Notes: generated by a model from the sequence alone, not told the origin. Positions 1 through 6,902 are shown, numbered from the stretch's first letter. The stretch is 11,975 nt of DNA from DATMNI01 sp035570275 (GCA_035570275.1 DATMNI010000005.1:1-11975); one strand, 5' to 3'. Numbers and translations are program-made.

Positions 1-2
1 CC

Positions 3-98
3 GCGGCGGCGATTCTTCCGAAGTTGAAGAGCGACAACCGGAAGGTGCGGATCACCGCCGAAAACGCCTGGAAGTCGATGGCCGGGACGAAGGCGTAG
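3..98 (+). CDS. C-terminal end of an unidentified upstream gene (partial)
   Basis: An open frame enters from the left edge and ends at TAG 96-98, 40 nt before the GMC gene. It encodes about 31 residues, beginning AAAILPKLKSDNRKVRIT and ending MAGTKA. The amphipathic pattern (I-L-x-x-L, then K-V-R-I-x-A-E-N-A) resembles the last helix pair of a HEAT-like repeat, but the piece is too short to assign. Its codon choice is compatible with the neighbours. It is not certain that this is the coding frame, because frame 2 is also open here, up to a TAA just before the GMC start. The spacing is compatible with a shared transcript. Confidence 0.4.
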   Translation, partial: AAAILPKLKSDNRKVRITAENAWKSMAGTKA

Positions 99-138
99 AC
101 CCAATCAAACGTAAACCCCAATCAAACAGGAGGCGATA

Positions 139-1866
139 ATGCCGCAAGTCGTGCGAAACAGCCCCGTTTATGACGTGGTTGTCATCGGATCGGGAGCCGG
201 CGGGGGCACGGTCACCAAGGTTCTCGCGGATCTGGGTGTATCGGTGTTGCTGATGGAAGCGGGCCCGATGTTCAACCCAGCCAAGGACATCAAGGAGCAC
301 ATGTGGCCCTACCAGGTGCCGCACCGCGGCGTGGGCCCTCACGGGGAAGGTTATTTCGGCCGGTCGCCGTTCACCTTCAGCGCCTCGTTCGGCGGCGCTC
401 AGCTCGATGGCGAGCCCTACACCGTGGCGCCGGGCAGCGACTTTTCGTGGTTTCGCTCGCGCATTCTGGGAGGCCGGACCAATCATTACGGCCGATTCTC
501 ACTGCGCTTCGCGGACTACGATTTCAAACCACACTCGCGGGACGGCCTGGGCTGGGACTGGCCCGTCTCGTACGAAGACATTTCGCCATACTACGACAAG
601 GCCGAGACGTTTATCGGTGTGGTCGGAACCAAGGAGGGAATCCGCAGCGCGCCGGACGGTATCTTCCAGACCCCGGCCGCCCCTAAGGTTCACGACATTT
701 TGACGAAAAAGGCGTGCGGCAAGCTCGGCATTCCTTGCATTCCGATGCGCTCGGCCATCATTACCCAGCCTACCAACGGGCGCGCGCCGTGCCACTACTG
801 CGGCCAATGCGGACGCGCCTGCATGACTGCGTCCAACTATGCCTCCAGCTACGTGCAGATCTTCCCGGCCATGAAGACCGGCCGGGTAAAGGTGATCACA
901 AATGCGATGGCGCGCGAACTGCTGACCGACGATGCCGGCAAGGTACGCGCGGTCTCCTACGTGGACAAGAACACGCGCGGCGAGCAGCAGGTGCGGTGCC
1001 GCACGGTAGTGCTGGCGGCCAGCGCATGCGAATCGGCGCGGCTGCTGCTAAACTCGAAATCGCCGCGTCATCCCGCGGGGCTGGCGAATTCCTCGGGCGT
1101 GGTTGGCCGCTATCTGACCGACACCGTCGGCACCGGCCTCAGCGGCCACATTCCGGCGCTGGAGGGGCTGCCGCACTACAACTCCGACGGATATGGGACC
1201 CACATGTATATACCCTGGTGGCTTTGGGAGAAGCAAAAGGACGTGGGATTCCCGCGCGGTTATCACGTCGAACTGGGAGGCGGCTTCGGAATGCCGGGCG
1301 TCGGGTCGTTCCAGGCTACCTGCCAGCGGCACGAAGGCTATGGCCTGGGGCTCAAAAAAGCCATTCGCGAGGAATACGGCACGGGCGTCAGCTTTTCCGG
1401 ACGGGGCGAGATGATTCCCAACGAGAAATCGTATTGCGAAATCGATCCGCAGATGGTGGACCGCTGGGGCATCCCGGTGCTTCGTTTCCACTGGGAATGG
1501 AGCGACCACGAACTGAAACAGGCCGAGCACCAGGTGAGGACCTTCGCCGAGATCATTCACGCCATGGGCGGAACAGTGACCGGAGGGCGGCGGGGCAGCG
1601 CCGAGGCGGGCGGCGGGACCGGCCGCCAGGTCATTTCGCGCGGCGGCGCCGTCATTCACGAGATCGGCACCGTGCGCATGGGCGACGACCCTAAGACCAG
1701 CGTTCTGAACCGCTACTGCCAGTCGCACGACGTGAAGAACCTGTTCGTGGCCGACGGAGGGCCCTTCGTCAGCAATTCCGACAAGAACCCGACCTTGACG
1801 ATCATTGCGCTGGCATGGCGCACCGCCGAGTACCTGGCCGAAGAAATGAGGAAAGGCAATGTCTGA
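139..1866 (+). CDS. GMC-family FAD-dependent oxidoreductase, large (catalytic) subunit of a sugar/alcohol dehydrogenase
   Basis: This is a 575-residue flavoprotein of the glucose-methanol-choline family, predicted to oxidise a sugar or alcohol hydroxyl and pass electrons to a membrane acceptor. The FAD-binding dinucleotide fold is at the N-terminus (VVVIGSGAGGG, residues 13-23, followed by a beta strand ending MEAG). The C-terminal domain carries HEIGTVRMG with His507, and KNPTLTI with Asn550. Their 43-residue spacing fits the His/Asn catalytic pair of GMC dehydrogenases. Residues 218-228 form C-x2-C-x2-C-x3-C (C218, C221, C224, C228), reminiscent of the cysteine cluster that holds an Fe-S centre in FAD glucose and fructose dehydrogenases; cluster binding here is inferred. 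AGGAGG at 128-133 lies 5 nt before the ATG and fixes the start. No signal peptide is visible, so export would depend on the Tat-signal partner encoded next, with which it overlaps by 8 nt. The substrate cannot be read from the sequence. Confidence 0.93.
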   Translation: MPQVVRNSPVYDVVVIGSGAGGGTVTKVLADLGVSVLLMEAGPMFNPAKDIKEHMWPYQVPHRGVGPHGEGYFGRSPFTFSASFGGAQLDGEPYTVAPGSDFSWFRSRILGGRTNHYGRFSLRFADYDFKPHSRDGLGWDWPVSYEDISPYYDKAETFIGVVGTKEGIRSAPDGIFQTPAAPKVHDILTKKACGKLGIPCIPMRSAIITQPTNGRAPCHYCGQCGRACMTASNYASSYVQIFPAMKTGRVKVITNAMARELLTDDAGKVRAVSYVDKNTRGEQQVRCRTVVLAASACESARLLLNSKSPRHPAGLANSSGVVGRYLTDTVGTGLSGHIPALEGLPHYNSDGYGTHMYIPWWLWEKQKDVGFPRGYHVELGGGFGMPGVGSFQATCQRHEGYGLGLKKAIREEYGTGVSFSGRGEMIPNEKSYCEIDPQMVDRWGIPVLRFHWEWSDHELKQAEHQVRTFAEIIHAMGGTVTGGRRGSAEAGGGTGRQVISRGGAVIHEIGTVRMGDDPKTSVLNRYCQSHDVKNLFVADGGPFVSNSDKNPTLTIIALAWRTAEYLAEEMRKGNV

Positions 1867-2449
1867 GTATTCGCGAAGAGACCTGCTGCGAAGTGTCGCG
1901 CTGGCCGTTGTCAGCGCGGAAGCCATCAGTGCTCAGGAAGGCCAGCACGTCCACCAAATGGCCACGGACAGGACCGAAAAATCCGGCCGTTACGAACCCA
2001 AAGCACTGACAGCTCACGAATACGCCACGCTGGAGCGGCTCACCGACCTGATCATACCGCCCGAAGGCAAATCACCAGGCGCGCTGGCCGCCGGGGCCGC
2101 CGCTTGGATCGACATGCTGGCCAGTGAAAACGAGCGGCTGGCGGCCATCTACACCGGTGGATTGGCGTGGTTGGATCACGCCATGCTGGGCCGCTCGGAG
2201 AAGAATTTCGTCGACGCATCGCCAGCCGGGCAGACGGCCCTGCTGGACCTGATCGCGTATCGCAAGAACGATTCGCCCGATTTGGGCCCGGGCATCGGGT
2301 TCTTCGACTGGGCACGACGCATGACGGTGGACGCGTTCTACACCAGCAAGATTGGGATCGAGGACCTGGACTATCGCGGCAACACCGCCATGGCCAGGTA
2401 CGAGGTTCCGGTCGAAGCCATCCAATACGCATTGAAGAAAAGCGGCTAA
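1859..2449 (+). CDS. Gluconate 2-dehydrogenase subunit 3 family protein with Tat signal (small subunit of the GMC dehydrogenase)
   Basis: This 196-residue protein is the probable partner of the preceding GMC subunit. The N-terminus has a twin-arginine signal (SRRDLLR at residues 5-11, a short hydrophobic stretch, then ISA before Gln26 as a possible cleavage site). The mature part begins with the family hallmark: an EYATLERLTDLIIPPE segment followed by a compact helical domain with GIGFFDWARRMTVDAFYTSKIGIEDLDYRG near the C-terminus. In characterised gluconate and FAD-glucose dehydrogenases the small subunit carries the Tat signal and takes the unsigned large subunit through the membrane; the same hitchhiker export is inferred here. 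The ATG lies inside the end of the GMC gene (8-nt overlap) behind GAGGAAAGG, implying translational coupling. No cytochrome c subunit follows, so the electron acceptor is unknown. Confidence 0.88.
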   Translation: MSEYSRRDLLRSVALAVVSAEAISAQEGQHVHQMATDRTEKSGRYEPKALTAHEYATLERLTDLIIPPEGKSPGALAAGAAAWIDMLASENERLAAIYTGGLAWLDHAMLGRSEKNFVDASPAGQTALLDLIAYRKNDSPDLGPGIGFFDWARRMTVDAFYTSKIGIEDLDYRGNTAMARYEVPVEAIQYALKKSG

Positions 2450-2630
2450 GACGCCTTCTAAGAGATGTAATTCGAGAAGGACCAGGAATGCTTCAGCCGG
2501 GTTCCACCTCGACAACAAGGGGATGCCGGGTGCCGGTGAACACCGCACCGGGCGTGTTGCCTTTCACCGGCCACCGACCACCGGCCACCGACCACCGACC
2601 ACCGGCCACCGGCATCTGTATGATTGAAAG
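2450..2630 (+). other. 181-nt intergenic leader with a hairpin and repeat tract
   Basis: No gene was found here. From left to right it holds a weak inverted repeat (CCTTCT 2454-2459 with AGAAGG 2475-2480), a stronger GC-rich hairpin at 2529-2549 (GGTG-C-CGGTG, loop AA, CACCG-CACC, one bulged C), then the heptamer tract at 2565-2612. The hairpin could end the dehydrogenase transcript, but it lacks a T-run, so that is only a possibility. Confidence 0.5.
2565..2612 (+). repeat. Heptanucleotide tandem repeat, CACCGRC, about 7 copies
   Basis: Seven consecutive 7-bp units (the last lacking its final base) read CACCGGC or CACCGAC in the order G, A, G, A, A, G, G at the variable position. The tract ends 18 nt before the next gene's GTG start. 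The same heptamer, with C/T variation at its last base, builds the larger minisatellite at 4245-4424, so the two tracts belong to one repeat family. Short heptameric tandem repeats are known as intergenic elements in cyanobacteria; any relation to those is only by analogy. Confidence 0.85.
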
Positions 2631-3227
2631 GTGCGCTATCTCCACACCGGCCGGCTGCCGGCGGTCCACTCCATCCTGCTGGTCGAAAGCGGAACCCGCG
2701 GCCTGATCGAAGGCCTGATCCAAGGACTGCGCCAGTCTTGGGGCGGTGAAATCTTCATCGACCTCGTCACCTGCTTCGCCACCTTGCCCAAAGGCTTCGC
2801 GCCCCACAATACCCGCGTTTACCGCGTCGCCGACTACCGCGGACGCGAGGCCCGGGCCCGCCTTTACCGGGAACTGGCGCAGAACCACTACTCGCTCATG
2901 GGCATCGTCTGCTCCGGCGAGCCCGTCATGACCAAGTGGAAATGGGCGCTGGCCCTGCGCATCCCCGCCAAGATTTTCATCATCAACGAAAATGGCGATT
3001 ACTTCTGGCTCGACCGCCAACACCTCGGCCCCATCCGCCGATTTGTGCTGTACCGCTCAGGTCTGGCGGGCGCGGGTGCGGTTCGCACCGTGGCGCGCCT
3101 GATTTCCTTCCCGTTCACGCTGCTTTATCTGTTACTCTATGCAACGTCCGTGCATGCCAGGCGGGCGTTCCGCACAGGTTTGGCCAAGCCAGGTTTGGCC
3201 AAGCAAGGCTCGGCCATGCGAGGTTGA
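2631..3227 (+). CDS. Conserved-looking membrane-anchored protein, possibly glycosyltransferase-like
   Basis: This is a 198-residue protein I cannot name with certainty. The first part (residues 15-45) alternates a hydrophobic strand SILLVESG with a helix LIEGLIQGL and a second strand IDLVTCFATLP, the opening of a Rossmann-like/GT-B half resembling family 9 (heptosyl) glycosyltransferases. This is followed by KIFIINENGDYFWLDR around residues 113-128. A hydrophobic segment near residues 159-175 (SFPFTLLYLLLY) could anchor the C-terminus. The protein is about half the length of a complete family-9 enzyme, so it is either a single-domain relative or a truncated one. The GTG start is the only early in-frame candidate; the GAAAGG just before it is too close for an ideal ribosome site. 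The C-terminal tail is encoded by a 15-bp tandem repeat. The quinone-reductase gene starts 3 nt after its stop, suggesting co-translation. Confidence 0.7.
   Translation: MRYLHTGRLPAVHSILLVESGTRGLIEGLIQGLRQSWGGEIFIDLVTCFATLPKGFAPHNTRVYRVADYRGREARARLYRELAQNHYSLMGIVCSGEPVMTKWKWALALRIPAKIFIINENGDYFWLDRQHLGPIRRFVLYRSGLAGAGAVRTVARLISFPFTLLYLLLYATSVHARRAFRTGLAKPGLAKQGSAMRG
3176..3220 (+). repeat. 15-bp in-frame tandem repeat, three units, at the 3' end of the preceding gene
   Basis: The units are AGGTTTGGCCAAGCC (3176-3190), AGGTTTGGCCAAGCA (3191-3205) and the diverged AGGCTCGGCCATGCG (3206-3220). A fourth unit begins with AGGTT at 3221. The period is five codons, so the repeat adds GLAKP/GLAKQ/GSAMR-like units to the protein tail. 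The junction of unit three and the partial unit supplies the GAGG (3220-3223) that lies 7 nt before the next gene's ATG. Confidence 0.85.
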
Positions 3228-3230
3228 CTC

Positions 3231-4202
3231 ATGAAAGCCATCCAGGTAAAGGAACCCGGCGGTCCCGAAAAAATGGAATTGGTGGACGTCGCCACGCCGG
3301 CGCCCGGCCCGCGCCAGGCGCTGGTCCGCATCGCCCGCAGCGGCGTGAACTTCATCGACGTCTACTTCCGCACCGGTCACTATAAGGCCGACCTCCCCAT
3401 GTCTCTGGGCGCGGAAGGCGCAGGCACCGTGGAGGCCGTGGGCGCCGACGTCACGGAGGTGGCGCCCGGCGACCGCGTGGTCTACGCCATGGCGCGCGGC
3501 TCCTATGCGGAGTACGCCGTGGTCCCTGCGGCGCAACTGGTCAAGCTGCCCGGCGCCGTCGATTTCGCCACCGCCGCTGCCGCCATGCTGCAGGGAATGA
3601 CTGCCCATTACCTGACGCACTCCACCTTTCCGCTCAAGAGCGGCGACACTTGCCTGGTGCACGCCGCGGCGGGCGGCACTGGCGGGCTCATCGTGCAAAT
3701 GGCCAAGATGCTGGGCGCGCGCGTCTTCGGCACCGTTTCCACGGCCGCCAAAGCGCAGGCCGCGCGCGAATCCGGCGCCGACGAAACCATTCTCTATACC
3801 CAACAGGATTTCGAAGCCGAAGTGAAGCGGCTCACCAACGGCCGCGGGGTGGACGTGGTGTACGATTCCGTCGGCCAAACCACCTTCGACAAGAGCCTGA
3901 ACTCACTCCGCCCCCGTGGAACCCTGGCGCTGTTCGGCCAATCCAGCGGCCCTGTGCCGCCCTTCGACCCCAACATTCTCAATGGGAAGGGCTCCCTGTT
4001 CCTCACCCGCCCCAGCCTGGGCTACTATATACTGACGCGCGACGAATTGCTCTGGCGCGCCGGCGATGTGCTGCTGTGGATCGCCGCCGGCAAGCTCAAA
4101 TTGCGCATCGATGGAACATACCCGCTGGCCGAAGCCGCAGCCGCACACCGCGCGCTCGAAGGCCGGCAGACTACCGGCAAAGTGCTGCTCGCGGTCTCAT
4201 GA
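3231..4202 (+). CDS. qorA: NADPH:quinone oxidoreductase (zinc-free MDR family)
   Basis: This is a 323-residue cytosolic enzyme of the medium-chain dehydrogenase/reductase superfamily, in the quinone oxidoreductase (zeta-crystallin-like) branch. It would reduce quinones or related enones with NADPH. It follows E. coli Qor along its length: an N-terminal GroES-like domain (SGVNFIDVYFRTGHY, then LGAEGAGTVEAVG), QGMTAHYL near residue 125, the nucleotide-binding loop HAAAGGTGG (residues 144-152), the VVYDSVGQTTFDKSL segment, and GSLFLTRPSLGYYI near the C-terminus. The zinc-binding cysteines of alcohol dehydrogenases are absent, as expected. The ATG is preceded by GAGG at 3220-3223 and lies 3 nt after the stop of the upstream gene, so the two are probably translated together. 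Its length is normal for the family. The exact physiological substrate is not determined by the sequence; the symbol rests on family resemblance. Confidence 0.93.
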   Translation: MKAIQVKEPGGPEKMELVDVATPAPGPRQALVRIARSGVNFIDVYFRTGHYKADLPMSLGAEGAGTVEAVGADVTEVAPGDRVVYAMARGSYAEYAVVPAAQLVKLPGAVDFATAAAAMLQGMTAHYLTHSTFPLKSGDTCLVHAAAGGTGGLIVQMAKMLGARVFGTVSTAAKAQAARESGADETILYTQQDFEAEVKRLTNGRGVDVVYDSVGQTTFDKSLNSLRPRGTLALFGQSSGPVPPFDPNILNGKGSLFLTRPSLGYYILTRDELLWRAGDVLLWIAAGKLKLRIDGTYPLAEAAAAHRALEGRQTTGKVLLAVS

Positions 4203-4216
4203 TGAAAACAGCAAAC

Positions 4217-4240
4217 GGTGGCCAGTGGCCACTGGTCACC
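4217..4240. repeat. 24-bp near-perfect palindrome at the edge of the minisatellite
   Basis: Twelve-base arms run from GGTGGCCAGTGG at 4217 to CCACTGGTCACC ending at 4240. They are complementary except for one G-T opposition (positions 4221 and 4236), and centre on GTGGCCAC. The palindrome directly precedes the first 45-bp unit and shares its GGTCACCGG vocabulary. It may be an operator-like or cruciform-forming site, or simply a degenerate repeat unit. Confidence 0.6.
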
Positions 4241-4244
4241 GGTG

Positions 4245-4424
4245 TTCCTGACGCACCGGCCACCGGCATCTGGCCACCCGTCACTGGTTTTCCTGAAGCA
4301 CCGGCCACCGGTCACCGGCCACCGGTCACCGGTCTTCCTGACCCACCGGCCACCGGCCACCGGTCACCGGCCACCGGTTTTCCTGACGCACCGGCCACCG
4401 GCCACCAGCCACCGGCCACCGGTG
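4245..4424 (+). repeat. Minisatellite: four 45-bp tandem units made of CACCGGY heptamers
   Basis: The anchor TTCCTG recurs at 4245, 4290, 4335 and 4380, exactly 45 bp apart. Each unit is a 10-bp spacer of the form TTCCTGACGC or a one- or two-base variant, followed by about five CACCGGC/CACCGGT heptamers. The first two units are more diverged (for example CATCTGGCC), the last two are cleaner, and a truncated fifth begins at 4425. Units share AgeI-like ACCGGT palindromes, so the array can fold on itself. It ends 4 nt before the kinase start codon. Confidence 0.9.
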
Positions 4425-4428
4425 TCCA

Positions 4429-6270
4429 GTGACCCTCCAGGCCAAGCTCACGCTCGGTTCCGTCCTGCTGGCCACCCTCATCGTCGGCCTCATCTCCGCG
4501 GTAGACCTGGGCAACGTCATGCAGCTTGAGTTCGAATCCACGCTGGATGGCGCTGAGCTGCTGAAATCGCAGGCCACCTTCGCGGTCACCGAAGCCCTCA
4601 GTCGTCTGCCGCGCTCCATCCCCCTGAGCGACGCCGTGCGCGATCGGGCCCTCACCGACCGGCTGCGCAAACTGGTCACCGCGTCGCGGGCCATTCTCGA
4701 AATCGCCATCGTGGAACCGGTCACCAACGTAATCCTGGCCGATACGCTTCCCACCCGGATCGGCACCATCGGCATTCCGAACCAGGATTTCGGTCCGCTA
4801 GTGAAAGACACCGGCTGGCCGGCCAAAGTCCGCGTACTCACGCGCACCGACGTACAGTATTACCAGCTCCAAGACCTGCTCGGCCCTTCCGCGGACAAGC
4901 CTCTGCTCTATGTTCGGGTCATTGTGCTGCCCTCCCTGATTCGCAACAAAATGATCCCTACGATGAACCAGACGGCGCGGATTGCCGTCTTCTCCGTCAT
5001 CGGCGCGGTGGTCCTCACGTTTCTGTTCTCCACCCTCGCCTTCCGCCCCCTTGGCCACATCGACCACATGCTCGATATGGTGGCGAAGGGCGAGTTCGAA
5101 CCCGAAACCCCCGAACCCGAAAAGGCCGCCACTGACGAACTCTCCGTGATGGCCTCCAAGGTCAGCCTGCTCGGCCAACGCCTGCGCGGCGCGCAATATG
5201 AAGCCGCCGACCTGCGCGGCAACATCGGCCACCTGCTGCAGGACCTGGAAGACGCCGTCTTCATCTTCAACCGCGAACGGTGCCTGGTTTTTGCCTCGGG
5301 CTCGGTGGAGAAGTTCCTGGGCAAGAACCGGGACGACCTGCCCGGCCTGCCGCTCCCTGACGTCTTCCCGCCCGCCACCACACTGGGGCTGCTGGTCGCC
5401 CAGGCGTCGCAGACCGGCCGCACTATTCGCAACCGCCGCATCCCTTTGGGGACCCCCGGCGAAAACGTGGTGGGCCTGGCCGTAGTGCTGCTTTCCGTGG
5501 ATGTTCTGGAGAGCCTGTCCGGAACCACCGGCCCCGGCTCCGGCCTGCTGATCCGGCTGCGTGACCCCGAAGCGCAGCGGAAGATCGGCCGCGAACTCCA
5601 GACTGCCGACCGCCTGGCCGCCATCAGCCGCATTTCGGGCGGCGTGGCGCATGAGGTCAAGAATCCGCTCAGCGCCATCCTCCTGCACGTGGAAGTGGCG
5701 CGCTCCAAACTGCGCCGCGGCGACACCGACGTGACCCCCGAAATGGACATCATCTCGCGCGAAATCCTGCGCCTGGACCGCGTGGTGAAGACCTTCCTGG
5801 ATTTCACCCGCCCGGTGGAACTGAACCTCGGCAATGTCCCCGTGCAGCAGTTGATGAATGAGATCGTGGAACTGGCCCGGCCGCAAGCCGTCGCCTCCAA
5901 AATTCAGGTGGCAGTGCAGGGCGAAGCCGAAGGCGCGGAAGTCCGCGTGGACCGCGACCTCATCAAGCAGGCCATTCTCAACGTGGTGGTAAACGGCATG
6001 CAAGCCATGCCCGATGGCGGCAACCTGAGTTTCGAATGTTCGGTCAGCGAAGACACGGCCGAGATTCGCGTGGCCGACACCGGCGCGGGCATCCCCCAGG
6101 AATTGCGGGAAAAGATTTTCCGCCTGTACTTCACCACGCGGAAAGAGGGCTCCGGAATCGGCTTGGCCATGACGTTCCGTATCGTGCAACTCCACGATGG
6201 TACAATCGATTTCACCAGCGAACCGGGGAAGGGCACCACCTTCCTCATCCGCTTGCCGATTGCGGTTTGA
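4429..6270 (+). CDS. Membrane sensor histidine kinase with HAMP, PAS and NtrB-like kinase core
   Basis: This 613-residue two-component sensor kinase has these domains in order: a first membrane helix at about residues 7-25; an extracytoplasmic sensing region to about 184; a second helix at 185-205 (IAVFSVIGAVVLTFLFSTLAF); a HAMP linker to about 255; a PAS domain around 268-385 (DLEDAVFIFNRERCLVFASG); then a dimerisation/phosphoacceptor domain with HEVKNPL (His408). The ATPase domain has its N box around Asn518-Asn522, DTGAG (550-554), FTTRKEG and GSGIGL (574-579). All catalytic motifs are intact. The class resembles NtrB/ZraS kinases, which usually partner sigma-54 response regulators, but no regulator gene lies in this window. 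The GTG start follows an in-frame stop at 4384-4386 with no other start codon between, so the start is forced although no clear ribosome site exists. The lipoprotein gene follows 14 nt after the stop. Confidence 0.93.
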   Translation: MTLQAKLTLGSVLLATLIVGLISAVDLGNVMQLEFESTLDGAELLKSQATFAVTEALSRLPRSIPLSDAVRDRALTDRLRKLVTASRAILEIAIVEPVTNVILADTLPTRIGTIGIPNQDFGPLVKDTGWPAKVRVLTRTDVQYYQLQDLLGPSADKPLLYVRVIVLPSLIRNKMIPTMNQTARIAVFSVIGAVVLTFLFSTLAFRPLGHIDHMLDMVAKGEFEPETPEPEKAATDELSVMASKVSLLGQRLRGAQYEAADLRGNIGHLLQDLEDAVFIFNRERCLVFASGSVEKFLGKNRDDLPGLPLPDVFPPATTLGLLVAQASQTGRTIRNRRIPLGTPGENVVGLAVVLLSVDVLESLSGTTGPGSGLLIRLRDPEAQRKIGRELQTADRLAAISRISGGVAHEVKNPLSAILLHVEVARSKLRRGDTDVTPEMDIISREILRLDRVVKTFLDFTRPVELNLGNVPVQQLMNEIVELARPQAVASKIQVAVQGEAEGAEVRVDRDLIKQAILNVVVNGMQAMPDGGNLSFECSVSEDTAEIRVADTGAGIPQELREKIFRLYFTTRKEGSGIGLAMTFRIVQLHDGTIDFTSEPGKGTTFLIRLPIAV

Positions 6271-6284
6271 TCGAGGATCGCCCC

Positions 6285-6902
6285 GTGAAGAGCGCCCGGA
6301 TGAAACAGATCGAATCAATTCTGGTTGGCTGCCTGGCGATCTCCCTCGCCGGTTGCGCATTAGGGGGCGCACCCAAGACCGCCCAGGCCGTACCGCCGGC
6401 GCCGGCGCCGATGGTCGCGCCGCCGCCCGCACCGCCCGAACCGCTCTCCATTCCCCAGACCAACGTGGAGTTGCCGGCGCCCCAGCCTTTGGATCCCGAG
6501 GCCCTGTTTACCTTGCCGCCGCCGCCTGAGCCGCTCCCCGAACCCATGACGCTGCGGCGGCCGAAACGGCCCGCGCCGGCAACGTCCAATTCCGCGCCTA
6601 AGCCCGAGGCCGGCCCTACTCCGGCCGAGCCCGAGGAACGCCCCGCCATCCAGGAGATCATCCCCGCCCCCGAACAGCAGCGCCTGCACGACTCGGTGAT
6701 ACGGCGCAAGGCCGAAATCACTCAGATACTCAACCAGACCAACAGCCGGCGGCCCACTAAACTGCAGCAAGGCGTAGTCCGCATGATCCACGATCTCTTC
6801 AACCTGGCTGCCGAAGCCGAGACTCACGGGGATTTGAAGCAGGCCGATGCCAATCTGGAACGCGCCCAAGTGCTCGCCAGAGAGTTGCAGAGCGCCAAAT
6901 GA
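6285..6902 (+). CDS. Proline-rich lipoprotein with helical C-terminal domain
   Basis: This is a lipoprotein of about 205 residues and unknown function. GAGGA at 6273-6277 sits 7 nt before a GTG at 6285, a better start than the ATG at 6300, which lacks a clear ribosome site. The N-terminus is a type II signal, with hydrophobic ILVGCLAISLAGC ending at the lipobox Cys24. A Pro/Ala-rich stretch of about 100 residues follows (PPAPAPMVAPPPAPPEP-like), as in proteins crossing the periplasm or peptidoglycan. The last 80 residues look helical and charged, with TKLQQGVVRMIHDLFNLAAE and ending in ARELQSAK. Its position 14 nt after the kinase stop suggests one transcript and possibly a role in envelope sensing; that is inference. 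Its 3' end recurs in damaged form at 9649-9750, on the far side of the restriction-modification genes. Confidence 0.85.
   Translation: MKSARMKQIESILVGCLAISLAGCALGGAPKTAQAVPPAPAPMVAPPPAPPEPLSIPQTNVELPAPQPLDPEALFTLPPPPEPLPEPMTLRRPKRPAPATSNSAPKPEAGPTPAEPEERPAIQEIIPAPEQQRLHDSVIRRKAEITQILNQTNSRRPTKLQQGVVRMIHDLFNLAAEAETHGDLKQADANLERAQVLARELQSAK

Larger units (their letters stand above)
4203..4428 (+). other. Intergenic region filled by repeats between the quinone reductase and kinase genes
   Basis: The 226 nt contain no supportable gene. After a 14-nt spacer comes a near-palindrome (4217-4240), then four 45-bp tandem units, and the repeat runs to within a few bases of the kinase GTG. The unit length is a multiple of three and lacks stops in several frames, which creates long but spurious open frames on both strands. 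No Shine-Dalgarno-like purine run is visible in front of the kinase start. Confidence 0.7.

Noticed and set aside
714..1694. 326-codon plus-strand open frame inside the GMC gene
   Set aside because: It is an out-of-phase reading of the same DNA, Arg/His-rich, and lacks a start signal, whereas the GMC frame has full family motifs.
1048..1926. Long minus-strand open frame opposite the GMC gene (292 codons)
   Set aside because: It is the antisense shadow of a strongly supported gene in GC-rich DNA. It has no ribosome site and a His/Arg/Ala-heavy product with no family pattern.
4245..4424. CRISPR-like array (about 22 bp constant, 23 bp variable per unit)
   Set aside because: The so-called variable parts are the same CACCGGY heptamers as the constant parts, there are only four contiguous units, and no cas gene is near. 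It is a simple tandem repeat.
3650..4432. Open frame running from inside the quinone reductase through the minisatellite, giving an Ala/Pro/Thr/Gly repeat protein
   Set aside because: The repeat has no stops in several frames because its 45-bp period is a multiple of three. The 5' part is an out-of-phase shadow of the quinone reductase.
4218..4529. Other open frames through the minisatellite on both strands, seeming to encode His/Pro- or Gly/Arg/Trp-rich repeats
   Set aside because: They are a product of the repeat itself, lack ribosome sites, and the plus-strand one runs into the kinase gene out of phase.
4798..6432. Long minus-strand open frame opposite the kinase gene (544 codons)
   Set aside because: The plus strand shows every histidine-kinase motif in order. 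The antisense frame has shadow-like composition and runs across two plus-strand genes.
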